Shown here: one piece after another, positions 6,914 to 19,618 of the stretch
How positions within the stretch are numbered: position 1 is the first letter of the stretch
How the letters are laid out: the number at the start of each line of letters is the position of its first letter
NCBI GenBank assembly: GCA_030533445.1
Contig: CM060078.1
Span: 25,421,091 to 25,485,090, forward strand
Direction: 5' to 3'
Source of the DNA: Cyprinodon diabolis
Lineage: Eukaryota; Chordata; Actinopteri; Cyprinodontiformes; Cyprinodontidae
DNA: 64,000 bases
The notes under the pieces: model-generated
Database searches by the model: none
Seen by the model: only the letters and a program-made list of their open reading frames with translations
Told to the model about the DNA's origin: nothing
Translations under genes and position numbers: made by a program

Positions 6914-9900
6914 GATTTTGCTAAAACTTTGTGGCGCTTGAGGTCTGATTATACAAAAACCGTAGCAGTTATCAACATACCGTCTTCAGTTTTAAATAGA
7001 CGAAGGATTTATCTACAAACTGAGCTTCAAACTGTTTTTCTAGGTGAATGTATGGCGACACAGTGAAGTGCTGTTTTTTATGCTTTTTTTTTCCTCTCCC
7101 CATTCATTTCCTATGGGATTTTTTTGCGACGTTTTCGCTAATAATTCGCAAACCTTCGGACTAATGAGAAAGTTTTATACAAGCACACATCACCCCATTG
7201 GTCCCGACGCGTGTGCCAACTTTGGGCCCGATCCGCCAAACCGTGCGGGACTAGTTACGCGCCGAAGTTTTGGGTATACGGGAGAATTATAATAATAATA
7301 ATACGCGGAATAAATATGTGCAATAGTAGTAGGTGGGCCATGCCTTCGGCATGTGGCCCCCCAATAATAATAATACGCGGAATAAATATGTGCAATAGTA
7401 GTAGGTGGGCCATGCCTTCGGCATGTGGCCCCCCAATAATACGCGGAATAAATATGTGCAATAGTAGTAGGTGGGCCATGCCTTCGGCATGTGGCCCCCC
7501 AACTAGAAAATTTCTAAAGAAATTTTGAGGGGGGCCACCTACTGCCCGTCTGGGGAACCGGGCCAATACGGCCCTGGCAAGTGACGTCGGGGCTCCCCAG
7601 ACCAACTGCTTACGCCTTTGAGGGCTGCTGAGGGAAGGAAAGAGGGCAAGTTCATGGGCAAAGAGAGCTGTGTGCCACTTGTGCTGAAATCTGGGAAATA
7701 GACGTGCACAGCGTATGATGCACAAGGGTAATATGGGTTGTCCATATTGAAACACAGTGGGTAAAGCCCAGTTGGCGGGCTTCGCCCGCCTGCTAGGAGC
7801 CATCTCAGTGAAGAAAAAAATCACCAATGGCGGGCTCTGCCCGCCTTCTAAGAGCCATTGCAGTGATGAAATCACCAATGGCGGGCTCCGCCCGCCTGCT
7901 AAGAGCCATTGCAGTGATGTAATCACCTTTGGCGGGCTCCGCCCGCCTGTTACCATTGGCGGGCTCCGCCCGCCTTCTAAGAGCCATTGCAGTGATGAAA
8001 TCACCAATGGCAATGAGCAATATGCCAGAATGTATGAGTGTGTATAAGGAAGAGGCTTTTATTCTGTAGAGTCCTTGTAGTCTTATTTTGAAAGTCTATC
8101 ATGAATGTGCATCAAAAGATGGGTCACGCCCAGCAGTGATATAGAATCCATTTCCAAATGTTAAATCACTGGTTTTCCATGTTATTAGGTGAATAGTTGC
8201 TGTATTACAGAGTAAATGGGAGACTTTTATTGTGAAATTTGCTCTGGGGTGTGTTTTGAAAAGGTCACTAGAGTCTAATAAAAACAACCTGGAAGAGTTT
8301 GGGTCATAATGTTGAGCCATTTGCATCAATTAATGCATTAGTATAATCTAGAGGCTTTTATTTTGTAGGGTCCCTGGAGTCTTATTTTGAAAGTCCAACA
8401 GAGTTGTGTTTATAGAAAATGTTCAGACCCGTCAATGATAGTTGATTACTTTCCAATCGTTAAATCACTCTTTTTCCATGTTATTAGGGCAGTAGATGAA
8501 GCGGAAATGGGAGGCTTTTATTTTGAAATTTGCTATAGGGTGTGTTTTAAACAGTCTCCTAGAGTCTATTCTCTAAAACGGGGTTGAGTTTGGGTCATAA
8601 TGTTGAGCCATATAGGGCAATAAATATATGTAAAAAATATAGAGGCTTTTATTTTGTAGGGTCCCTGGAGTCTTATTTTGAAAGTCTATCAGTGCTGAGT
8701 GGCAAGGGAAGTGTCATGGACAGCAGTCATATAGTATCCATTTCCCAATGTTAAATCAGTCCTTTCACCCTCCATTAGATTAATATGTGCTGTTTAAAAC
8801 AGCAGAGGTAAAATCTGTTTGAAGCTTGGTAACCTTGACAACGCTTAACGAGCCTCTCACTGACACAGACAACAGCTGCACTCACTATTGGTTTCTTCTT
8901 CCCAGGCTTTTTTGTATGGGAAGAACGGCACCGAACAAACGACTACTGATCAAAAACCGTATGAGTTATTCAAAAAACATTTTCACCATGAGCATCAGCA
9001 ATCCTTCGACTCCAACTATACCAACTTTGGTGTATGTGTGTCATTCAGAAAAATATTTATGACCAGTTGAAAACACATAGTCTGATTCGTTTCTCTCCCA
9101 TCTTCAGCTCAAAAAGAATAGAGAAAGGCTGAAACTCTCATCGACTTTAGGTTGGTCTGGAGGGTTTTTAAGGAAAAGTATTAATCCTACCGTAATTCCG
9201 AAGACATTGTGTGAGTCCAGAGGTTTCAGTCTACAAACTGACCAAAAATGGTGACTGTAGCTCCAAATATGTGGCCGTGAGGGCGAGAATAAGATGTTTG
9301 ATCTTAAAAAAATGGCCGCCTCACACTAAGATTTCAGCAGCTGCACTCTAGCAGGCTGCTGCAGAAGCTAACTGTCAGCTAGCTTCCAGGTGCTTACCCT
9401 CCGAACAAACGACTGCTGAGCAAAAACCGTAAAAGGTATCTGAAAAATTCTTTAAGTGAAAGCAACATCTATCCTTTGTCTCAGACTGGGGTAACCTTCA
9501 TGTCTGTAGGTCTTTCACAACCCAAAACGAAGCACAAACAAAATGGTTGGCCCACCTGCTCCTCCCTTTGTTTGAACTGCAGGACCTCACTCTCACTGAC
9601 CTTTTAGCTGCTAAAGCACCCCTCCGAACAAACGACTGCTGAGTAAAAACCGTAAAAGGTATCTGAAAAATTCTTTTTATCTAAGCGACAGCTATATCTT
9701 GTCTTCAATTGGAGTAACTTTCATGGCTGTAGGTCATCTACAACCTGAATGGGAAGAGAAAGAAAAAGAAAAAACGTTTCATCACACCTAAGCTTCTAAT
9801 TGAGCTAGCTGCAGCAGGTCACTGTCACTCAGCTTTCAGGTGCTTAAAATGTCCTCCGAACAAACGACTGCTGAGCAAAAACCGTATGAGTTATTCAAAA

Positions 9901-10136
9901 AAATTTTTCACCGTGAGCGTCAGTCATCCTTCGACTCCAACTATGCCAACTTTGGTGTATGTGTGTCATTCAGAAAAATATTTATGACGACTTTAAAACA
10001 CATAGTCTGATTCGTTTTTCTCCCCTCTTCTGCTCCAAAACCAATGAAAAACGGCTCTGATTTTCATCGACTTTAGGTCGGTCTGGAGGGTTTTTAAGGA
10101 AAAGTATTAATCCTACCGTAATTCCGAAGATATTGT
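6761..10136. repeat. Unit U3 (3,376 bp, three cassettes)
   Basis: Three hairpin cassettes at 7288-7502 explain the extra ~207 bp. D is 7774-8011 with five GC hairpins. Private changes include GACCAGTTG near 9061, TTTAAGTGAAAG near 9451 and CACTGACCTTTTAG near 9596. Its outgoing L2 has GACGACTTTAAAAC near 9986, an ACTT form more often seen at the L1 position in U8, U9, U12 and U14. Confidence 0.95.
7288..7502. repeat. Hairpin cassette array B in U3 (three copies)
   Basis: Three cassettes with the same core as in U1. The TAA runs between cassettes differ in length (four repeats in one gap, two in the other), so the flanking microsatellite slips independently of the core. Confidence 0.9.
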
Positions 10137-13100
10137 GTGGGTCCAGAGATTTCAGTCTACAAACTGACCAAAAATGGTGACTCTAGCTATAAATATGTGG
10201 CCGTGAGGGCGAGTTTAAAATGTTTTTTTTGTGTTTAAAAAACGCCTGCCTCACACTCTAGCTTTTCAGTTGCTCCACTCTAGCAGGCTGGATTTTGCTA
10301 AAACTTTGTGGCGCTTGAGGTCTGATTATACAAAAACCGTAGCAGTTATCAACATACCGTCTTCAGTTTTAAATAGACGAAGGATTTATCTACAAACTGA
10401 GCTTCAAACTGTTTTTCTAGGTGAATGTATGCCGACACAGTGAAGTGCTGTTTTTTATGCTTTTTTTTTCCTCTCCCCATTCATTTCCTATGGGATTTTT
10501 TTGCGACGTTTTCGCTAATAATTCGCAAACCTTCGGACTAATGAGAAAGTTTTATACAAGCACACATCACCCCATTGGTCCCGACGCGTGTGCCAACTTT
10601 GGGCCCGATCCGCCAAACCGTGCGGGACTAGTTACGTGCCGAAGTTTTGGGTATACGGGAGAATTATAATAATAACTAGAAAATTTCTAAAGAAATTTTG
10701 AGGGGGGCCACCTACTGCCCGTCTTGGGAACCGGGCCAATACGGCCCTGGCAAGTGACGTCGGGGCTCCCCAGACCAACTGCTTACGCCTTTGAGGGCTG
10801 CTGAGGGAAGGAAAGAGGGCAAGTTCATGGGCAAAGAGAGCTGTGTGCCACTTGTGCTGACATCTGGGAAATAGACGTGCACAGCGTATGATGCACAAGG
10901 GTAATATGGGTTGTCCATATTGAAACACAGTGGGTAAAGCCCAGTTGGCGGGCTTCGCCCGCCTGCTAGGAGCCATCTCAGTGAAGAACAAAATCACCAA
11001 TGGCGGGCTCTGCCCGCCTTCTAAGAGCCATTGCAGTGATGAAATCACCAATGGCGGGCTCCGCCCGCCTGCTAAGAGCCATTGCAGTGATGTAATCACC
11101 TTTGGCGGGCTCCGCCCGCCTGTTACCATTGGCGGGCTCCGCCCGCCTTCTAAGAGCCATTGCAGTGATGAAATCACCAATGGCAATGAGCAATATGCCA
11201 GAATGTATGAGTGTGTATAAGGAAGAGGCTTTTATTCTGTAGAGTCCTTGTAGTCTTATTTTGAAAGTCTATCATGAATGTGCATCAAAAGATGGGTCAC
11301 GCCCAGCAGTGATATAGAATCCATTTCCAAATGTTAAATCACTGGTTTTCCATGTTATTAGGTGAATAGTTGCTGTATTACAGAGTAAATGGGAGACTTT
11401 TATTGTGAAATTTGCTCTGGGGTGTGTTTTGAAAAGGTCACTAGAGTCTAATAAAAACAACCTGGAAGAGTTTGGGTCATAATGTTGAGCCATTTGCATC
11501 AATTAATGCATTACTATAATCTAGAGGCTTTTATTTTGTAGGGTCCCTGGAGTCTTATTTTGAAAGTCCAACAGAGTTGTGTTTATAGAAAATGTTCAGA
11601 CCCGTCAATGATAGTTGATTACTTTCCAATCGTTAAATCACTCTTTTTCCATGTTATTAGGGCAGTAGATGAAGCGGAAATGGGAGGCTTTTATTTTGAA
11701 ATTTGCTATAGGGTGTGTTTCAAACAGTCTCCTAGAGTCTATTCTCTAAAACGGGGTTGAGTTTGGGTCATAATGTTGAGCCATATAGAGCAATAAATAT
11801 ATGTAAAAAATATAGAGGCTTTTATTTTGTAGGGTCCCTGGAGTCTTATTTTGAAAGTCTATCAGTGCTGAGTGGCAAGGGAAGTGTCATGTACAGCAGT
11901 CATATAGTATCCATTTCCCAATGTTAAATCAGTCCTTTCACCCTCCATTAGATTAATATGTGCTGTTTAAAACAGCAGAGGTAAAATCTGTTTGAAGCTT
12001 GGTAACCTTGACAACGCTTAACGAGCCTCTCACTGACACAGACAACAGCTGCACTCACTATTGGTTTCTTCTTCCCAGGCTTTTTTGTATGGGAAGAACG
12101 GCACCGAACAAACGACTACTGATCAAAAACCGTATGAGTTATTCAAAAAACATTTTCACCATGAGCATCAGCAATCCTTCGACTCCAACTATACCAACTT
12201 TGGTGTATGTGTGTCATTCAGAAAAATATTTATGACGAGTTGAAAACACATAGTCTGATTCGTTTTTCTCCCATCTTCAGCTTAAAAAGAATGGAGAAAG
12301 GCTGAAACTCATCGACTTTAGGTTGGTCTGGAGGGTTTTTAAGGAAAAGTATTAATCCTACCGTAATTCCGAAGACATTGTGTGAGTCCAGAGGTTTCAG
12401 TCTACAAACTGACCAAAAATGGTGACTGTAGCTCCAAATATGTGGCCGTGAGGGCGAGAATAAGATGTTTGATCTTAAAAAAATGGCCGCCTCACACTAA
12501 GATTTCAGCAGCTGCACTCTAGCAGGCTGCTGCAGAAGCTAACTGTCAGCTAGCTTCCAGGTGCTTACCCTCCGAACAAACGACTGCTGAGCAAAAACCG
12601 TAAAAGGTATCTGAAAAATTCTTTCAGTGAAAGCAACATCTATCCTTTGTCTCAGACTGGGGTAACCTTCATGTCTGTAGGTCTTTCACAACCCAAAACG
12701 AAGCAAAAACAAAATGGTTGGCCCACCTGCTCCTCCCTTTCTTTTAACTGCAGGACCTCACTCTCACTCACCTTTTAGCTGCTAAAGCACCCCTCCGAAC
12801 AAACGACTGCTGAGTAAAAACCGTAAAAGGTATCTGAAAAATTCTTTTTATCTAAGCGACAGCTATATCTTGTCTTCGATTGGAGTAACTTTCATGGCTG
12901 TAGGTCATCTACAAACTGAATGGGAAGAGAAAGAAAAAGAAAAAACGTTTCATCACACCTAAGCTTCTAATTGAGCTAGCTGCAGCAGGTCACTGTCACT
13001 CAGCTTTCAGGTGCTTAAAATGTCCTCCGAACAAACGACTGCTGAGCAAAAACCGTATGAGTTATTCAAAAAATTTTTTCACCGTGAGCGTCAGTCATCC

Positions 13101-13307
13101 TTCGACTCCAACTATGCCAACTTTGGTGTATGTGTGTCATTCAGAAAAATATTTATGACGAGTTTAAAACACATAGTCTGATTCGTTTTTCTCCCCTCTT
13201 CTGCTCCAAAACCAATGAAAAACTGCTCTGATTTTCATCGACTTTAGGTCGGTCTGGAGGGTTTTTAAGGAAAAGTATTAATCCTACCGTAATTCCGAAG
13301 ATATTGT
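10137..13307. repeat. Unit U4 (3,171 bp, no cassette)
   Basis: Empty cassette site with one extra TAA. D is 10947-11184 (five hairpins). The leader T run is eight (10223-10230) instead of seven. The C segment carries GTCTTGGGA near 10722 and GCTGACATC near 10856, a pair shared with U10 and U18. Its F2 has CTTTCTTTTAACTGCAG near 12738, shared with U6, U10, U13, U18 and U19. Confidence 0.95.
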
Positions 13308-16300
13308 GTGGGTCCAGAGATTTCAGTCTACAAACTGACCAAAAATGGTGACTCTAGCTATAAATATGTGGCCGTGAGGGCGAGTTTAAAATGTTTTTTT
13401 GTGTTTAAAAAACGCCTGCCTCACACTCTAGCTTTTCAGTTGCTCCACTCTAGCAGGCTGGATTTTGCTAAAACTTTGTGGCGCTTGAGGTCTGATTATA
13501 CAAAAACCGTAGCAGTTATCAACATACCGTCTTGAGTTTTAAATAGACGAAGGATTTATCTACAAACTGAGCTTCAAACTGTTTTTCTAGGTGAATGTAT
13601 GCCGACACAGTGAAGTGCTGTTTTTTATGCTTTTTTTTTCCTCTCCCCATTCATTTCCTATGGGATTTTTTTGCGACGTTTTCGCTAATAATTCGCAAAC
13701 CTTCGGACTAATGAGAAAGTTTTATACAAGCACACATCACCCAATTGGTCCCGACGCGTGTGCCAACTTTGGGCCCGATCCGCCAAACCGTGCGGGACTA
13801 GTTACGCGCCGAAGTTTTGGGTATACGGGAGAATTATAATAACTAGAAAATTTCTAAAGAAATTTTGAGGGGGGCCACCTACTGCCCGTCTGGGGAACCG
13901 GGCCAATACGGCCCTGGCAAGTGACGTCGGGGCTCCCCAGACCAACTGCTTACGCCTTTGAGGGCTGCTGAGGGAAGGAAAGAGGGCAAGTTCATGGGTA
14001 AAGAGAGCTGTGTGCCACTTGTGCTGAAATCTGGGAAATAGACGTGCACAGCGTATGATGCACAAGGGTAATATGGGTTGTCCATATTGAAACACAGTGG
14101 GTAAAGCCCAGTTGGCGGGCTTCGCCCGCCTGCGAGGAGCCATCTCAGTGAAGAAAAAAATCACCAATGGCGGGCTCTGCCCGCCTTCTAAGAGCCATTG
14201 CAGTGATGAAATCACCAATGGCGGGCTCCGCCCGCCTGCTAAGAGCCATTGCAGTGATGTAATCACCTTTGGCGGGCTCCGCCCGCCTTCTAAGAGCCAT
14301 TGCAGTGATGAAATCACCAATGGCAATGAGCAATATGCCAGAATGTATGAGTGTGTATAAGGAAGAGGCTTTTATTCTGTAGAGTCCTTGTAGTCTTATT
14401 TTGAAAGTCTATCATGAATGTGCATCAAAAGATGGGTCACGCCCAGCAGTGATATAGAATCCATTTCCAAATGTTAAATCACTGGTTTTCCATGTTATTA
14501 GGTGAATAGTTGCTGTATTACAGAGTAAATGGGAGACTTTTATTGTGAAATTTGCTCTGGGGTGTGTTTTGAAAAGGTCACTAGAGTCTAATAAAAACAA
14601 CCTGGAAGAGTTTGGGTCATAATGTTGAGCCATTTGCATCAATTAATGCATTACTATAATCTAGAGGCTTTTATTTTGTAGGGTCCCTGGAGTCTTATTT
14701 TGAAAGTCCAACAGAGTTGTGTTTATAGAAAATGTTCAGACCCGTCAATGATAGTTGATTACTTTCCAATCGTTAAATCACTCTTTTTCCATGTTATTAG
14801 GGCAGTAGATGAAGCGGAAATGGGAGGCTTTTATTTTGAAATTTGCTATAGGGTGTGTTTTAAACAGTCTCCTAGAGTCTATTCTCTAAAACGGGGTTGA
14901 GTTTGGGTCATAATGTTGAGCCATATAGGGCAATAAATATATGTAAAAAATATAGAGGCTTTTATTTTGTAGGGTCCCTGGAGTCTTATTTTGAAAGTCT
15001 ATCAGTGCTGAGTGGCAAGGGAAGTGTCATGGACAGCAGTCATATAGTATCCATTTCCCAATGTTAAATCAGTCCTTTCACCCTCCATTAGATTAATATG
15101 TGCTGTTTAAAACAGCAGAGGTAAAATCTGTTTGAAGCTTGGTAACCTTGACAACGCTTAACGAGCCTCTCACTGACACAGACAACAGCTGCACTCACTA
15201 TTGGTTTCTTCTTCCCAGGCTTTTTTGTATGGGAAGAACGGCACCGAACAAACGACTACTGATCAAAAACCGTATGAGTTATTCAAAAAACATTTTCACC
15301 ATGAGCATCAGCAATCCTTCGACTCCAACTATACCAACTTTGGTGTATGTGTGTCATTCAGAAAAATATTTATGACGAGTTGAAAACACATAGTCTGATT
15401 CGTTTCTCTCCCATCTTCAGCTCAAAAAGAATAGAGAAAGGCTGAAACTCTCATCGACTTTAGGTTGGTCTGGAGGGTTTTTAAGGAAAAGTATTAATCC
15501 TACCGTAATTCCGAAGACATTGTGTGAGTCCAGAGGTTTCAGTCTACAAACTGACCAAAAATGGTGACTGTAGCTCCAAATATGTGGCCGTGAGGGCGAG
15601 AATAAGATGTTTGATCTTAAAAAAATGGCCGCCTCACACTAAGATTTCAGCAGCTGCACTCTAGCAGGCTGCTGCAGAAGCTAACTGTCAGCTAGCTTCC
15701 AGGTGCTTACCCTCCGAACAAACGACTGCTGAGCAAAAACCGTAAAAGATATCTGAAAAATTCTTTCAGTGAAAGCAACATCTATCCTTTGTCTCAGACT
15801 GGGGTAACCTTCATGTCTGTAGGTCTTTCACAACCCAAAACGAAGCACAAACAAAATGGTTGGCCCACCTGCTCCTCCCTTTGTTTGAACTGCAGGACCT
15901 CACTCTCACTCACCTTTTAGCTGCTAAAGCACCCCTCCGAACAAACGACTGCTGAGTAAAAACCGTAAAAGGTATCTGAAAAATTCTTTTTATCTAAGCG
16001 ACAGCTATATCTTGTCTTCAATTGGAGTAACTTTCATGGCTGTAGGTCATCTACAAACTGAATGGGAAGAGAAAGAAAAAGAAAAAACGTTTCATCACAC
16101 CTAAGCTTCTAATTGAGCTAGCTGCAGCAGGTCACTGTCACTCAGCTTTCAGGTGCTTAAAATGTCCTCCGAACAAACGACTGCTGAGCAAAAACCGTAT
16201 GAGTTATTCAAAAAATTTTTTCACCGTGAGCGTCAGTCATCCTTCGACTCCAACTATGCCAACTTTGGTGTATGTGTGTCATTCAGAAAAATATTTATGA

Positions 16301-16449
16301 CGAGTTTAAAACACATAGTCGGATTCGTTTTTCTCCCCTCTTCTGCTCCAAAACCAATGAAAAACGGCTCTGATTTTCATCGACTTTAGGTCGGTCTGGA
16401 GGGTTTTTAAGGAAAAGTATTAATCCTACCGTAATTCCGAAGATATTGT
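13308..16449. repeat. Unit U5 (3,142 bp, no cassette, four-hairpin D)
   Basis: D (14114-14324) lacks the 27-bp short step that starts TGTTACCATT, which accounts for the reduced length. Private changes include GTCTTGAG in the leader near 13532, CCCAATTGG near 13741 and ATGGGTAAAG in C near 13994. Confidence 0.95.
14114..14324. repeat. Minisatellite D in U5 (four GC hairpins)
   Basis: The short 27-bp step is missing, so the TTTGGCGGG core passes directly to the final TTCTAAGAGCC linker. Confidence 0.9.
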
Positions 16450-19400
16450 GTGGGTCCAGAGATTTCAGTCTACAAACTGACCAAAAATGGTGACTCTAGC
16501 TATAAATATGTGGCCGTGAGGGCGAGTTTAAAATGTTTTTTTGTGTTTAAAAAACGCCTGCCTCACACTCTAGCTTTTCAGTTGCTCCACTCTAGCAGGC
16601 TGGATTTTGCTAAAACTTTGTGGCGCTTGAGGTCTGATTATACAAAAACCGTAGCAGTTATCAACATACCGTCTTCAGTTTTAAATAGACGAAGGATTTA
16701 TCTACAAACTGAGCTTCAAACTGTTTTTCTAGGTGAATGTATGCCGACACAGTGAAGTGCTGTTTTTTATGCTTTTTTTTTCCTCTCCCCATTCATTTCC
16801 TATGGGATTTTTTTGCGACGTTTTCGCTAATAATTCGCAAACCTTCGGACTAATGAGAAAGTTTTATACAAGCACACATCACCCCATTGGTCCCGACGCG
16901 TGTGCCAACTTTGGGCCCGATCCGCCAAACCGTGCGGGACTAGTTACGCGCCGAAGTTTTGGGTATACGGGAGAATTATAATAACTAGAAAATTTCTAAA
17001 GAAATTTTGAGGGGGGCCACCTACTGCCCGTCTGGGGAACCGGGCCAATACGGCCCTGGCAAGTGACGTCGGGGCTCCCCAGACCAACTGCTTACGCCTT
17101 TGAGGGCTGCTGAGGGAAGGAAAGAGGGCAAGTTCATGGGCAAAGAGAGCTGTGTGCCACTTGTGCTGACATCTGGGAAATAGACGTGCACAGCGTATGA
17201 TGCACAAGGGTAATATGGGTTGTCCATATTGAAACACAGTGGGTAAAGCCCAGTTGGCGGGCTTCGCCCGCCTGCTAGGAGCCATCTCAGTGAAGAAAAA
17301 AATCACCAATGGCGGGCTCTGCCCGCCTTCTAAGAGCCATTGCAGTGATGAAATCACCAATGGCGGGCTCCGCCCGCCTGCTAAGAGCCATTGCAGTGAT
17401 GTAATCACCTTTGGCGGGCTCCGCCCGCCTGTTACCATTGGCGGGCTCCGCCCTCCTTCTAAGAGCCATTGCAGTGATGAAATCACCAATGGCAATGAGC
17501 AATATGCCAGAATGTATGAGTGTGTATAAGGAAGAGGCTTTTATTCTGTAGAGTCCTTGTAGTCTTATTTTGAAAGTCTATCATGAATGTGCATCAAAAG
17601 ATGGGTCACGCCCAGCAGTGATATAGAATCCATTTCCAAATGTTAAATCACTGGTTTTCCATGTTATTAGGTGAATAGTTGCTTTATTACAGAGTAAATG
17701 GGAGACTTTTATTGTGAAATTTGCTCTGGGGTGTGTTTTGAAAAGGTCACTAGAGTCTAATAAAAACAACCTGGAAGAGTTTGGGTCATAATGTTGAGCC
17801 ATTTGCATCAATTAATGCATTAGTATAATCTAGAGGCTTTTATTTTGTAGGGTCGCTGGAGTCTTATTTTGAAAGTCCAACAGAGTTGTGTTTATAGAAA
17901 ATGTTCAGACCCGTCAATGATAGTTGATTACTTTCCAATCGTTAAATCACTCTTTTTCCATGTTATTAGGGCAGTAGATGAAGCGGAAATGGGAAGCTTT
18001 TATTTTGAAATTTGCTATAGGGTGTGTTTTAAACAGTCTCCTAGAGTCTATTCTCTAAAACGGGGTTGAGTTTGGGTCATAATGTTGAGCCATATAGGGC
18101 AATAAATATATGTAAAAAATATAGAGGCTTTTATTTTGTAGGGTCCCTGGAGTCTTATTTTGAAAGTCTATCAGTGCTGAGTGGCAAGGGAAGTGTCATG
18201 GACAGCAGTCATATAGTATCCATTTCCCAATGTTAAATCAGTCCTTTCACCCTCCATTAGATTAATATGTGCTGTTTAAAACAGCAGAGGTAAAATCTGT
18301 TTGAAGCTTGGTAACCTTGACAACGCTTAACGAGCCTCTCACTGACACAGACAACAGCTGCACTCACTATTGGTTTCTTCTTCCCAGGCTTTTTTGTATG
18401 GGAAGAACGGCACCGAACAAACGACTACTGATCAAAAACCGTATGAGTTATTCAAAAAACATTTTCACCATGAGCATCAGCAATCCTTCGACTCCAACTA
18501 TACCAACTTTGGTGTATGTGTGTCATTCAGAAAAATATTTATGACGAGTTGAAAACACATAGTCTGATTCGTTTCTCTCCCATCTTCAGCTCAAAAAGAA
18601 TAGAGAAAGGCTGAAACTCTCATCGACTTTAGGTTGGTCTGGAGGGTTTTTAAGGAAAAGTATTAATCCTACCGTAATTCCGAAGACATTGTGTGAGTCC
18701 AGAGGTTTTAGTCTACAAACTGACCAAAAATGGTGACTGTAGCTCCAAATATGTGGCCGTGAGGGCGAGAATAAGATGTTTGATCTGAAAAAAATGGCCG
18801 CCTCACACTAAGATTTCAGCAGCTGCACTCTAGCAGGCTGCTGCAGAAGCTAACTGTCAGCTAGCTTCCAGGTGCTTACCCTCCGAACAAACGACTGCTG
18901 AGCAAAAACCGTAAAAGATATCTGAAAAATTCTTTCAGTGAAAGCAACATCTATCCTTTGTCTCAGACTGGGGTAACCTTCATGTCTGTAGGTCTTTCAC
19001 AACCCAAAACGAAGCACAAACAAAATGGTTGGCCCACCTGCTCCTCCCTTTCTTTTAACTGCAGGACCTCACTCTCACTCACCTTTTAGCTGCTAAAGCA
19101 CCCCTCCGAACAAACGACTGCTGAGTAAAAACCGTAAAAGGTATCTGAAAAATTCTTTTTATCTAAGCGACAGCTATATCTTGTCTTCGATTGGAGTAAC
19201 TTTCATGGCTGTAGGTCATCTACAAACTGAATGGGAAGAGAAAGAAAAAGAAAAAACGTTTCATCACACCTAAGCTTCTAATTGAGCTAGCTGCAGCAGG
19301 TCACTGTCACTCAGCTTTCAGGTGCTTAAAATGTCCTCCGAACAAACGACTGCTGAGCAAAAACCGTATGAGTTATTCAAAAAATTTTTTCACCGTGAGC

Positions 19401-19618
19401 GTCAGTCATCCTTCGACTCCAACTATGCCAACTTTGGTGTATGTGTGTCATTCAGAAAAATATTTATGACGAGTTTAAAACACATAGTCTGATTCGTTTT
19501 TCTCCCCTCTTCTGCTCCAAAACCAATGAAAAACGGCTCTGATTTTCATCGACTTTAGGTCGGTCTGGAGGGTTTTTAAGGAAAAGTATTAATCCTACCG
19601 TAATTCCGAAGATATTGT
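16450..19618. repeat. Unit U6 (3,169 bp, no cassette)
   Basis: D is 17256-17493 with five hairpins; the last GC hairpin reads GCCCTCC near 17450, breaking one stem pair. E2 begins with the GGGTCGCTGGAG variant (near 17852), as in U8, U9, U10 and U18. L1 carries GATCTGAAAAAA near 18782, shared with U10 and U18. Confidence 0.95.

Noticed and set aside
8099..8329. Minus-strand frame of ~75 codons in E1 with partial similarity to the E3 antisense frame
   Set aside because: Open only in units with four Gs at CTGGGGTGTG and broken in about half the units; the peptide similarity to E3 follows from DNA homology, and E2 in the same frame has a stop.
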